64,000 nucleotides of DNA from Bugula neritina (Eukaryota; Bryozoa; Gymnolaemata; Cheilostomatida; Bugulidae): NCBI GenBank assembly GCA_964035545.1, contig OZ037767.1, positions 6,810,207 to 6,874,206 on the forward strand, read 5' to 3'. Made by a program: the position numbers and the translations under genes. The notes under the pieces were generated by a model. The model was not told where the DNA came from, searched no databases, and saw nothing but the letters and a program-made list of their open reading frames with translations. Every line of letters starts with the position of its first letter. Position 1 is the stretch's first letter. Shown here in pieces: positions 42,001-54,590 of this stretch.

Positions 42001-44508
42001 TAGTTACCAACCATGTCACTGAGCTGAGATATTTTACTCTCCAACTCACTGATTCTCAACTCCGACTTTCTCGCTATCTCCCGCAATCGGTTTTCAGCTT
42101 CATCTGCTCTTTCTTGCTCTAAAAGGTCCAAAATACTTACTCATCAAGTATGAAGAGCTTATTCGCAAACCTTACTGTATTACAAGGAAAGAAAGTTTTA
42201 TAATGAATAGGTAAAGTGAAAAGTTAAGTTAGCGATAATTTTTTAGAGTATTTGAAAAAAATAGGATTGATAATTAAAAAGTACATAACACTTTAGAAAA
42301 ATTTAAATACAATAATTGGCAATACTGTTAAAAACTTTCCAACAGTAGAAAACATGAAAAGGTGGTGTGTTCAGACAGTGTATACAGAGCAGTAAACATA
42401 CTACAACACAACACGAACAAAACACTGAATGAGAGAAATGACACCCACCTTTTACCATACTCGCCGCATGTTGCTTCTTGATATCAGCAATCTCTTGCTG
42501 AACCTGAGAGATCATCAACTGCTGGTTGGCCCGGTTTTCATAGTCTCTCACTTTCAGCTTCATTTCCTGCAGCTGACTTGTCAGATCAGCAATCATGACC
42601 TCATAGTTCTCCGTGTGGGTTGGCTGCTGCCTAGTGATCTGCAGCTCCTTCTTCAAGTCTTCCACCTAGGGTCAGAACAATGTACCCAGTGTCAATACAG
42701 ACAGCACTAACCTGTCAAGCATAATGATGCAAGTCACTAACAGCTTTGCCTTTCTGTGCTCCTCTTTATCAAACAAATCACCATACACTATATACATTAT
42801 CATTGAATATAATACAGACACCACAGAATTAATAAACACTAAAGTTTCGAACGGACACCAACTCATGGAGCACACTGATGCAAGTCACTAAAAACTTCAC
42901 TTCTCTGTGTTACTCTCTACTAAACAAATCACCATTTAAAATAATTCACAAGTTCCATGGAGCAGAGTCAAATTTGTGAAGCACAATGACATAAGTCACT
43001 AAAAACTTTACTACATTATGCTAATAACCATTAAATATAATTCAAAAGTGATACGATGCAGAGTCTACTAGAAGCATTGGCCGCAGCTACAGCAAGCCTG
43101 CACGTATACCACATGCGAGTATAATACTGCACTGTATTACTGCGGCAGGTAGTACCTGGTGAACCAGGTCCTCCTTTTCACTCATCCTATCGTTGATATT
43201 TTTATTCAGCTCCCTCAACATAGCAGCATGATCCGCCTGTTCTCTTTCTCTTTCCATCTGCTCCAACCGCAACTTCTTCTTTAACTAAAGTTGTCAAACA
43301 CTTTCTATAGCAAAAGGCTACACGACTGTTGAATACTTTAAGAAAAAAAGCCATATCTGCAGATTTATACCGCAGAGAAACTAAAAATTATTTGTGACAG
43401 CGGCTAAAAGTACTGAATAACCTTGAACTTTGTAATCTCACTCAAAAAGTCAGCTTACTTCAGAGGATAACGAGAGATTTTTGGAATTCTCCTCCATCAC
43501 AGTTTCCAAGCTTTCCTCAACTGATAATAACTTCTCCTCATACTCTTGCTGTGATAAAATGCAAGATTCATACAGGTTAGTAGTCCCAAAAGGGATTAAT
43601 TGACTGAATGAAAAAAGTCTAATATTATTATAAAGCTTTGACAAATTGTTGATGGCAGATGGAACTAATAATTATACATTCAAAAAGTAAAATTATTTTG
43701 CAACTTGTTTTCCAACTATAAAGAAACGCAAAAGTAAGGAAATTTTTGAACATTTACTGGTTTAGATATATAGCTATATAGATTTTAAAGAATATGCTGG
43801 TTTACAAACCTTAAGAGTTTTTCTCTCTGCAATAGCAGCTGACTGAATTTTCTTTTTCTCCTCTAATAGATCCGTCATAGACTTACTCAGCCGGTCAATT
43901 TCCTCTTGCTGAGACACCTAGACATGTTATCATAAGATAAATACAAAGGCAAACATTTTAGATGAACAAAAACTACCGACGGCCAATTTCAAACATGTTG
44001 CGTCAACAAATTCAACTTAGTAGACATGCTGTATTTGGTTAATTTAAATAATAAACTAATATAATAAGTTTAGATTAAACAGGTTTTTTTAGATATATCA
44101 GAACAAATAATCTACACTTAAATTTTGTAAATGACTTGTTAAGATTCTCAATAACAGAACCTCTTCAGTGCTGATCTCAGCAGCACCATCTTCCTCCAAG
44201 CTCAATGAGTTTTGAGGCTGTTGGTTGCGTCTAGCCGCAGCAGCTCTAAGAGACTTTACCGTTGCTTGAAGAGTCTCATTTTCTTTTATTTGACTTTTAT
44301 ATGCTGCTACCAAATCTGAAAACATTTTATTTTACTGGTAGTTAATGGGACCTAAATACTTTTAAAGTAAAATCAATAAAAAATGCTTCCACTATCAAAC
44401 TACATTTTGAAAGTGCTCATAAATACCTTTTATTTTAGTCTCATATTTGTGAATTTTCTCTTTCTGGCTTTCCAACGTTTTAACTAAGTCGCTTTTTGTT
44501 TCAGTCAT
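39063..44508 (-). CDS. GCC1: GRIP-domain golgin GCC1 (GCC88), complete
   Basis: Role (family knowledge): a coiled-coil tether recruited to the trans-Golgi network through its C-terminal GRIP domain (Arl1 dependent) that captures endosome-derived carriers. Thirteen phase-consistent exons: 44508-44427 (ATG), 44315-44161, 43917-43810, 43548-43459, 43284-43156, 42665-42456, 42116-41940, 41501-41348, 41254-41121, 40988-40821, 40341-40159, 39908-39707, 39262-39063 (stop). They give 663 aa; human GCC1 has about 775. Matches along the length include the N-terminal LVAAYKSQIKENETLQATVK, ISQLSDMVGNYEKLK with QISIQKLKERV, LKEEFERYKLRAQSVLKNKS, LEITSLRKQKRDLEAELH, and a GRIP domain SREGINLEYLKNIVYRYM...AIATILHFSPQE near the end. 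Nearly all heptad-rich coiled coil. The donor after 44161 (GTTCTG) is weak but fits the phase. Exon 7 uses the second AG of a TTAGAG acceptor. Confidence 0.92.
41605..41864. repeat. AT-rich minisatellite in GCC1 intron 7
   Basis: About ten imperfect units of roughly 23 bp (AGCAATATAGATATAGACTA core), preceded by three shorter ATAATATAGACATATATCAC units. Confidence 0.88.
42715..43070. repeat. Three diverged tandem copies in GCC1 intron 5
   Basis: Blocks beginning near 42715, 42870 and 42978 share CA(A/C)AATGATGCAAGTCACTAA-like starts, an ACTTCTCTGTG-like middle and AAACAAATCACCAT. Spacing is uneven (about 110-155 bp) and divergence considerable. Confidence 0.65.
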
Positions 44509-47015
44509 TGTCTTAAAAATATCAATGTCATTGGAATGAGCAGACAAAATACCAGTATAAGAATTACCATCACTTACAATACACTTATCAATACTTACTT
44601 ATAAAAACAAAAAAATTCAAAATGGTTATTAACTAAATTTATATTATAGCGCTGTTTACTTAAAAAGGTAAAAGTTAATTTTAATGTTCTGAACTACTAT
44701 AAGTAGATATGAATCAATAAATGCAACTATTTCAGTAACTCAAGTTATAGCAAAGCATTTGTATTACTCTTTTTTTGCCTGCACATAAAATTTAGTGCTA
44801 ATCTTATGTAACACTTAAAAAACAGCTGGTTTCCTACAGTTCTTTAAAAGCTGGTAGTTGAATATATTTTAAATTTAAATATACCCTTACAGGTTAGTAA
44901 CTTTATTAAAAACAAATAAACAAGAAACATACTTTTTGTTTACTACTTTATTCATATAATCAAATAAAGTAAACTTATATATCGAACATCACTGTATCCA
45001 TTTTCAGAGTTTTTTGAATGAGACTTAAATGTTGGAATGTCTCTTTCAACTGCATGCATAACCCTTTCACCTTGTGTCATGCATACAGTTTAATTTTGTT
45101 GATGATAATACTCTCGATTAAAAGAGAGCCATGCAATGTTTTCATCTAGTTATGACGAACTGTTAAATTCAAATCCAATAATTCGATCAATTAACACAAG
45201 ATTTGCCAAGAAAAGAAAATTACCATCTATTTCTTCATGCTCACAAACCTTTCACAACCATTTTTCTCCCTTGAATCATGAGAGATTTGAAATACTACTT
45301 TATAACACAAACTCCGCATAGCTAATGCTATGCGCTAAAATCTCAGACCTACACATTTTACTTTTTAGTTAATGATTAAAAACTTAACTATGCCACACAC
45401 TAGAATCAATATATTCCAACATAAACATATGATGAACAAAAACAAAAAACACAAGATCAAAATGAAGAGGCACTAATAAGTTTTAACGGGGTGAGTTAAG
45501 ACTATAACTATAAGTATAAGAGTAAGAATAAGATTACTACAATCATAATGATAACTACACTCACACTGATAGTGATAATCTTTAATAAATAAATCATACT
45601 GTTTTAGTTGTGTGTTATATTTATTAAAGTACTAAGGGTAAAAGTAACTGTTACTGTTTCAGTCTAACCCTAAGAGTAAGATAAACTTAAAGTTGAAGTA
45701 ACACTAAGATTAAGACTAAGACTGGGAGCAAGAGTAAGACTAAGAGTAAGACTAAGTTTTACTTCAACTCCAAGTTTAACATACAATCACCAACTAACTT
45801 TAAGCAGAAAAGTAGCTTTTTATTCTTTTTACACTAAAGTAGTTATATCAAATGTTGTAAAATTTTACTTAATGTGAATTGTAAACATCAGTAGGAGCTT
45901 ATTTGTCAGATTTGTTTGCACTAAACAAAGTTCAACAACGAAAAATTTGGCAAAACTCAGTTGCTGGGACTGTAAAACCGGAAACGCTTAGTAGTTTAGC
46001 CTTGACTTGGGAAAATTCGTTGACATCTTCGTAGATTTTGTTGTTGTATATTATTTGCCTCTTTTCATTCGTAATAACTTTGATTTTTTACGGCTAGAAT
46101 TTGTATCCAAAGCTTTTAAACTTTAGCACGTGTGTACTTTCTCTTGAATGTTAATTGGGTGACCTGCTACTATTAGAATTGAAATCATTACCACAGCTGT
46201 ATTTCATTTAGTTCACAGACATGTAAACTAGATTAAAGTGCGTCTATTGAGCAAAATATTATTTTCTACTATACGCAGTAAACATTTTTTATTCAGGTAA
46301 TACTAATAGTGGTCTGTCGCGTTTCTTGAGCTGACTATTTTTAAACTGAAACTGATTTCTAGTTTTACTTTTACTTTGCATTCTTGGTTTTTATTTCATT
46401 AGAATCTCATTCTTATTCTCATTCTGGTACTCAGTCTCATACTAACACTTACACTGTGTGGATAATTAAAAAGAAGCAGGATCAAGTGATATTTCTTTTG
46501 GCTGTTCTACTAACAAATACTAATAGGTAGGCTACTATTAGTATTATAATTAGTATTTGCTATTGTTATAGTTGCTGTTATCAGACTCAGTACCACCATC
46601 AGTTATGAGTTATGGCCATATTGATACTGACACTAAATTTAATTATAGTTTAAATTTAATTTGAATTCAAATTAGCACATACTCATTCATAGACTTGGAT
46701 AATTTTAATTTTAGGGTGATACTGGTACTGATAGTCACTTGAGAGTAAGAATAAAGTAAAATTTCACACTTGGTATTACATTTAGTTTTACTCTAAAGCT
46801 AAAAGTAAAAAATATAATTCTTTGATATTATTTCTATTAAATACTATTTTATAGTCATAGACCTTGAATTTGATGTTCATGCTCATAGTTATTTCAGGTT
46901 TAGTAATTTACATCATGATCATCATACTATAAGTATTAGTATTTTTGCTTTTATTTAGCATAGTGATAGATTTAGAAGTGTGAACATTCTCTCCAATTCT
47001 GAACTCAAAATCAAG
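44509..47015. other. Divergent intergenic region, GCC1 / PPP1R14
   Basis: Upstream of both GCC1 (-) and the PPP1R14-type gene (+), so their promoters should lie here. AT-rich, with simple TAAGAC/TAAGAG tracts at 45485-45775. No convincing exon. The plus-strand 61-codon frame at 45136-45321 has no supporting context. Confidence 0.5.
45485..45775. repeat. Degenerate TAAGAC/TAAGAG hexamer tract
   Basis: Imperfect hexamers such as TAAGAGTAAGAATAAGATTA and AGACTAAGAGTAAGACTAAG over about 290 bp, interrupted by an AATAAAT-rich segment. Confidence 0.7.
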
Positions 47016-50000
47016 ATGGCTCAAGCAGTAGAGCGTATGTGCCCAGCTGTTAAATTTGCTGATGACTGTGATTATAACCAACAATCAGAGCATGAAAAGA
47101 CTGCAGAAAAGAAAAGAAATTTGACTATGAAATATGGACAAGAACAACGAAACATTGTCAAACGACGATTGAGATTAGAGCATTGGCTAGATGCTGAATT
47201 GAATAAACTTTATGGGATAACTGTAAGTGCATAATTTTAAATAGTGATTATATATTATCATGTCAAATTAGTAAATGTGAGAAGTATAAAGTATAAGCAT
47301 TCAAATTATTAATTCATGGACGAATGTATACATGCTGAAAGAAATGTCTGTAACCACAAAATCTTAAGATGTTGATTTTGAATAATTCCTTTGCTTATAT
47401 CCTCAAAATACTATATACTGTTAAAGGCGCTGCATAGCTAGTTATCATCATAAATTGTAAATGTAAAATAGTATCTGCTAGCTTATCAATGTTACTCAGT
47501 ATTAGTGATAAATAAGTATTGGGCCATAGCTCGTATGTCGGACGTATTCAATTTGCCCATAATCACAGGCTATGTAAATTGTTTGCAAGAGTGCTGGGAG
47601 AAGAATATACTATTGATATGATATTTTAGCTGCTACACAAAATGCTTGATAATATTAATATAAATTATTCATGCAGATAAGTCATTGGTAAAAATTGATA
47701 ATTGTCATCACTTTGATAAAGTTTCTTTCAAGTCTGGATCTGTTATAAATACTCATTGTATTGTGTGTTTGTATGATAGTATTAGTAAATAATCTGGTAA
47801 AAAAGCCTTTCAACTTCATTTTCAGAAATCATAAACATGACTGACCTTTAATCGCACTGAAAAGCAAGCCAAAGGGTCATAATTTCAACACTAGATAGAC
47901 TTAGTGTTGTCCCATGAATCAATCCTCTATGCTAACGCATCAAGTGAAAGAATACCATGTTTGATTTCACTTCAGTTTCTAAATGGTCTCTAAATTAATC
48001 TTCAGATTAAAACATCATCTGAATATTTTGCATGCAGTTATTACAAATGACTTGCCAAATCTGTGTTTTAGAAATTCTCTGTTCTGATAATAGTCACTTT
48101 GCAATGAAAGAAAACACTACAAATCTTTCATCCTATACATTTATCCTTTGAGATGTTCAATGATAGGATTTGGTTCTCTTTTGAATTTGAAATTATTGCA
48201 TAATTCCAAAGGCATATATTTGATAGCTTCACTTTACAAAGTGGAGGGAAGTAAAATTTAATTCACACAGTCAGTATGTAACTAGAGATCTTAAGATGAC
48301 AGATTTGATACTAATAAGTTAGTAGCTGGTATTGTCATCACTGTGAGTAAGAGCTGTGCTATTCTATTAATATTCTGTATTTGAGGTCAGTAACTCTAAC
48401 TATGCATACAAACTGCATCAGTATGGCAGCTACTGGTACTAATGTATGTTACTCAGTCACCTACTATTCAACTTTTCATCATAATCCTCACAAAAATTGG
48501 GAATATGTCAGGTTGTTGCAATAATTTTTGTGCAATAAATCTTTCACATATGCATACTGAAGGTATATTTATATCCAATTTACATGAATATGGCAGATTA
48601 ATGTGCATAACATGCCAATTGTCACTATGCCCATGTTTCAAATTGTTATATAAAACTATCAGAAAGCATTGAATTGCCCAATTCATCATGTTTTGTAATT
48701 TCAAAATGTGAGATAACATTAGTTATTCAGGTTACTAAATTATTCAAAACTATTCTAATCAATCATTAAATTAAATTCGATGAAAAGAGAGGCATGTTCT
48801 TTCTAAATGCTTTGAATTAGAGAACACTGAAAAATAAGTCATTTCGTAGCTTGCTTCATTACTTATAATAAATTTGTATATGATTTGTTGAGTCTGATAT
48901 CTTGAAATTTTCACTCAGGCAATTATTGTGCATATAGATCTCAATCTCATTCTACTTTGGTAAATATTGGCAGAAGCAACTTTCCTCCATTTTATACGAC
49001 TTCAGACTTAAAGTGTCAACAGGATATGAATTAACATTTGTTGTTGAATGAATCTTATTTTTAGTATTTAGAACAGTGAATAATTTATATTACTTTATTC
49101 ATCCCATTGTCTGTTGTTAGCATCCTTATCATATTTACTCAAATTTATGCATTTTGTTTCCATGTGTGACTTTTGTCCACAGAATCATATTGAGCAAACT
49201 TGTATTCACGACTCGTACTATATTGTATGGGAAACTATTCTAAGCCTCTTTATCACTATAAAGCTGGTGGGAATGTAGATGTAATGGGTGTGATAATAAT
49301 TTCATTCAATTTTTTTACCAGCATCATATTGTGTTGACCTATAATCCGAGTACTTGCATTCTTGCTTCATTGTAAACACAGGACACTATGAAATCATGAG
49401 GCCATCATGATTTGGTGCTAATATAATCTACTCCATAGCCAGGCTAATTTGTGTTTATTAGCCTCATTTACAACAAGCATCAAATTGATAGTTATTGATT
49501 TATTAATTGATATAATCAGCAATTCTTATGTTTTGGTGGTAGGCCCCATTGTTGCACTATTGTACCGTGCTAGTTGCCACTGCTTGTCATAGGGAAGGTC
49601 ACACTCTTCAGCTCACTACCTCTCTATTCTCTAAAGTCTCCCATTGATTATCTTATCTCTATTAGCATTTATAGCTTGCCTCTTGTATTACATTATAGTT
49701 GATGAATAATTCAGCTAATGTATGCTTTTATAGGATCCCAACGATACCCACCCTTGTGATCCAGATCTTGATGAAATTATTAAACTGGATACTGAAGATG
49801 AGAAGCGAAAGATGATTATGGTAGGCTAAAGCAGCAGTTCATGCAGTGTGTTATTGTTTGTGGTGTCAAAATTTGTACTTCTCAGTAAACACAAGCACAT
49901 GACAACCACTTGTATTTACTGTGAGCTTCATTTAGATTGTAGAACAATCTACTGGGCTACACAAATTATGTCAAAATGATGGAAAACAGACATTGCTATA

Positions 50001-52041
50001 ACATGTTAGAATTCTAAACACAAGTTTGAAATTTTGTATTTCAAAATCTATGCAAATATGACTATTGCCCAAGCTAAGCTAAAAATAAATTTATCAATAT
50101 TGCCCAACTTGCTTCTAGTAAGTACTGCAGTAAATATTCCCATGTGTGGGTCACCATGGCTCAAGTGTTTATCTCTACTGGAGAAACACAACCTTTAAAC
50201 ATGACTCATACAGAACTTTCTGGTAGGAAATATTCAGCATATTCAGTGGGACAAGTCTGTATTCAACAGAAACACTGCAGACTTAGCATAGTCTAAACTC
50301 TACACTTTAAAGTATAGTTAAGATATGCTGGTAGATAGATGCTGTAGGGAGGGGGGGGGGCGGCAGACTGTAACCTCCAGAAGCTGCTTCTGCGGTTAGG
50401 AATAGAGACTATCAATTTTACCACCTTATGACAATGTCTAGTTTATAGAATTAAAAAACCTGTTCCATAATGAATGCTGAAAGGATACTGTTTTTCTATT
50501 GCTTTTAATGCTATTGAGATGATTTCACTAAATGGTATTTCATCAAGTATTTCAACATACTTGGCACAACTCTTCAAAAGGTGGTGAACTTTACTAGGGC
50601 TTTGATTCAAACTCAAGTGATCAATTCATTTGAAACAATGTGTTCCTATTAAATATTTGGCAGGTTTTCTTAAATCAACATTTTTCTGAGATTTCTGAAA
50701 TGCAACCCAATTCTGTTGAAGGTAGGTGCTGTAATGGAGACATTGAGAATAGCCTGTGTTCTATATTAGATATATGTAGTAAGAGTTATGTTTTCATCCC
50801 AAACCAAAATTGATTAAAAAACTTAAAGAACTTAGGCTATCTCAATTTTTCTGCTGCTGCACCTAATAGTTTATTTCTTTATATCCCTCCTAATGCGTTT
50901 TCAGAATTTTGCCCACTATATACCATGCACTTTTCTTTTGGGTAGAGCTTCTTTACTGTTTGTCTTTTAATTTTTTACAGGAGATGATAATTTCTTGTAA
51001 AGAAGCAGACGAAGTATTGCAGGTGGGTAGAAAGCCTTCAACTACCCCCCCCCCCACTATTGGCTAAAATTTTTCAGAGATAAAATATCATGTCATTCAC
51101 TAGCTTTGTAAAACTAAAATAAAAATAAATTCAATTAAGTCCCCCTTCTGTCTTCTCAACATGATCCATGGGGTGTTATAATGTGCTGTAAGATATGCTG
51201 TGTTTAATGGGTGGGGTAGGAGTGTGATTCTGAGAGCATTGAGAAAGTCTGATATACTTTGTAGTATAGTTTCTGTAGCATAAAACTGCTCCACTCTAAA
51301 AATAGAGCATCTTATATCTGTGATACTAATATTTATGTAAATTGCATTAAAATTCCTTGATGTCAACATGCTCAGCTGAAGTCTTGCAATAATTTATTAG
51401 CTTTCTCTTTGTTCTTCACTGGCACAATGTGCTAAATTACAATTCCGTGATTTACCCAACTGCCAGCACTGTTTCTTCAATACCACATCTTACAACACTA
51501 GTATAAGGGGCTGTAGCTTAGAGCCCTGTTTGAGATTATAAAATAATATTTTAACAACAATTTTATTGTATGTAACTTGGGCTCTATGCACAAATTGATC
51601 TGACACCAAAACTGGGGCATGCCCCATTTTTGGGGTTTGCTAAATGCTTAAAGCATTTAGGAGCAGTAGTGACGAAATTGAGATAGCCTAAGTTCTATCA
51701 TTCTATTATTAAATTTTGGTTTGGGAGCGAGTTGAAATTCTCGCAAGAACTTAACTTCTCTTACTACATTTTTAATCTAGAACACAGGGTTTTCGCAAAT
51801 TCTCCATTACTGCACCTACCTCAAAGCAAGTGACCATATGAACTAGCCTTGAGACAGTTAATCTAAAATTTAATGTTTTTCTTGTTGGAAAATCGTAGCT
51901 AGTTTCTATACCAACTTAATAGTACAATTCGTGTATATGGCATTGAATCTGTACATACTGCTGTACTCTAACTAGAACATTTTGTGCTCCTATTTGCAGG
52001 TATTTGTTAATGAGTTATTAGAAAAGATGAAGGCACTTTGA
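47016..52041 (+). CDS. PPP1R14: Protein phosphatase 1 inhibitor, PPP1R14 (CPI-17/PHI-1) family
   Basis: Role (family knowledge): small cytosolic inhibitor of PP1/myosin phosphatase, greatly activated when PKC or ROCK phosphorylates one threonine. Four exons: 47016-47222, 49734-49820, 50981-51022, 52000-52041 (TGA). All junctions are phase 0; 125 aa. Exon 1 holds the PHIN domain core RNLTMKYGQEQ...RRLRLEHWLDAELNKLY. Thr37 aligns with the regulatory Thr38 of CPI-17, in the conserved T-x-K-Y context, and the W/L helix follows. Exons 2-4 give the acidic DLDEIIKLDTEDEK helix and the C-terminal FVNELLEKMKAL. ATG 47016 was chosen because it yields a family-sized N-terminus; an in-frame GTG-led extension upstream has no ATG. 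Which PPP1R14 paralogue (A-D) cannot be said. AATAAA motifs follow from about 52100. Confidence 0.9.
50345..50362. repeat. G-rich homopolymer run
   Basis: A run of nine G within GGGAGGGGGGGGGCGG in PPP1R14 intron 2. A complementary C run lies at 51041-51053 in intron 3. Runs like these are error-prone. Confidence 0.85.
50721..50866 (+). repeat. Inverted repeat arm 1 (PPP1R14 intron 2)
   Basis: Diverged reverse-complement partner of 51654-51822. Matching blocks: AGGTAGGTGCTGTAATGGAG, CCTGTGTTCTA, ATGTAGTAAGAG, TCCCAAACCAAAATT and AACTTAGGCTATCTCAATTT. Confidence 0.88.
51654..51822 (-). repeat. Inverted repeat arm 2 (PPP1R14 intron 3)
   Basis: Read on the minus strand it begins AGGTAGGTGCAGTAATGGAG and ends AACTTAGGCTATCTCAATTT..., pairing with 50721-50866 across about 790 bp. 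The 42-nt exon 50981-51022 lies between the arms. Confidence 0.88.
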
Positions 52042-54590
52042 TTGAAAACATGGAAAGACCACAAGACTAACAGACGAAGTATCAAAGAACCACAAAGCTA
52101 AATAAATTTTTCCTCTGTATGCTTACATTGTATACACCACCTCACCACTGGGTAGTGTCAGTAGCTGGAGAGATTTAGGCATAGTACAAAAACACTATGA
52201 GTCAATTTACAGCTTGATGACTGGTGACTCAGCTTGTAGTTATGGTGGTACATTAATATCCAGGGTGAACTTCCCAGATTGGTTTTTGTGGTCACATCAC
52301 ACCTAAAAACTCTTTAACTTCCAAGGTTACGTCAACTTTCTCACTAGCTTGTACAATGCAGTGTTACAATACGGCATTTCAGTTGTCAAGAATGACGCAG
52401 CCAGCCCTTTCAAAGTCTGACCTTTGATCTATCTGGTGGCAGGTTTGACACAAGCATTGTCTGACATTGCTTATCTCTTATCAGCCATGTAAGCTGTATA
52501 TTCAGATGTACAGCCACACACTGTATATATGCTGCCTGTAGCTATAAATATTTACTAATAATGACTGTGCTAGAGTGTCAGCTGACACAACTCCATTTTT
52601 CTCTATTCACTTGCTGGCTTGTGAACCCAGTACCATGAGGTGTTTTTCAATATCAAATACTAATGTTTTGAATCTAATAAAATAATCATGTCATCTTTAA
52701 CTTGCTTTTTTATATACTAACTGTTATATAACTCATATCATTATTAACTTGTAATAAATTACTCTTTGTACATAACTTAGCATTGCAAGTTGATTTCTAC
52801 CAGCATATTCACTGCCTAGTCAGTTGAACTATAATATGATGATATGTTTTATTGCTGTCAAGCATAACTTCTGTTATACTTGTGTACACCAAACCAGTAT
52901 TTAGCAACTTCGACAGCATCTTGTTTTTTGTTTACATGTTTTTGTTGTCGGCAAATATCAAGCTTGTTCATCTGTAAAGTATTTGCACTAGTAATATATT
53001 ATTAATAATAATTCTGCTAATAATAAAGGTAGAGTTTTTCCAATAACAATTATGGTAATAAAAAGTACAATATAAGAGTCTACTACATGTGTTCTTTGTT
53101 TTGCAATATTATTGTGTAATCATGACTCTCAAACTCTCATATTTATTGTTTTTGGAGAAGCTTGATGCCTGAAGTACTCAAAACTGACTTACAATGCCAC
53201 AGTGATGTTTCCTAGTGCATCATTATGATTCTACCTATTCCTGAGAACATAGAGAAGGTTAATTTAATTTCCTAAATAATATACTGGTATAGCCTTCAGG
53301 GGGTTTGCAGTTTAGTAGCAGGAATAAAAACTTGTTTGGAAAAAGAAAGTTTCGCTGGCCAATATTCTCTCTGAATCATATAGGACAAGGTAGAAAGCTT
53401 TGTGATTTCAGCTGAAGTTATCATGTTAATGACTCAAACAAAGTATGTATAAGTAACTGAGTATTACCTGTGCTCTGTCATCTGTGTAAGTTTCAGGTTT
53501 ACAATTTTTAATTTTTAGACAACATCGGAATGTCGTAGGAAGATTGATGGTAAAACTATATAATATTTTTTAAATATGTTTAATCTTTCCAATTATGGTA
53601 GTTACAGCATTATGAGACAATATAAATTTAAAATTTAATGTAATAATACAACAAAATCGAGAAAGGGTGCAGATTAGCATTTAATTACTGGCACAATGTT
53701 TATTGAAGCTTTCTAGTATAAGTTGTCTGCATATGAAATAAAGCGATCACCTTGCAAGCATGCCAAACGGAAATATATATAAACTCAAGCTAGCTCCGTT
53801 AAGATTGCATTTTTGCACCCAGCATATATATTTAGTGCATGACTGTATACTAGTCATCTCCTGGGTATTACTTATCCTGTTTTGTTTAACAAACATTTGC
53901 TGTGTGGCAATCTAAACAAAGAGAAGATAACTTACAAATGACTCAATATAGCTAATAAGCAATAACTTGTCTACAAGCTACAATATACATGAACTTTAAA
54001 TTGCTCTTATCACAATAAGGAGAGAACTATAATTGTATAATAGCCATAGCCTATATGTGTGCGTGTGTATGTATGTATGTATATATATATTATGTTGACA
54101 GACCTATATAATTTTGCCACATGTGTAGTAAAGAGGTCCTTGTCAAATAACTCAGCTTTTAGAAAAAACAATATACCTAAATTTGTTGACCTTACATATT
54201 ATAATTTGATTTATTCGCTATAATGACATATGCCATAACATATTAGTTTCTTGCAAGCACAGCGAAAGTTTGGTGAATCAATTGCACTAATTTCATCACT
54301 ATAATAAAACATATAGCAGACAACTCTTAATTGTATTAACATAGTTGACTGTTAGCTAAAACCAAATACACGTACATAATAACTATGATTGTAACCTTTG
54401 ATGACAGTTAAATAAATCAACATTGTAGTAAAGTTGAGAACTATAACAATAAACTGCAAATTTAATACAACGTATAAAAAGTTGCTTTATTTACTTTATA
54501 TAATTTATAAAATCTAAGTTAGAATTTCATAACTTGCATAGTACAAATTACATAATATAATCAATGTTATATTATACATATTATGTTATG
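52042..54590. other. Convergent intergenic region, PPP1R14 / BCDIN3D
   Basis: Holds the 3'UTRs of PPP1R14 (+) and BCDIN3D (-). AT-rich. A short GTGT/GTAT/TATA microsatellite lies at 54055-54092. No further gene seen. Confidence 0.55.
54055..54092. repeat. TG/TATG/TA microsatellite
   Basis: ATGTGTGCGTGTGTATGTAT followed by further TATG and TA units. Confidence 0.9.

Noticed and set aside
45136-45321. 61-codon plus-strand ORF between GCC1 and PPP1R14
   Set aside because: No recognisable domain and no promoter or splice context. Chance is likely at this length.
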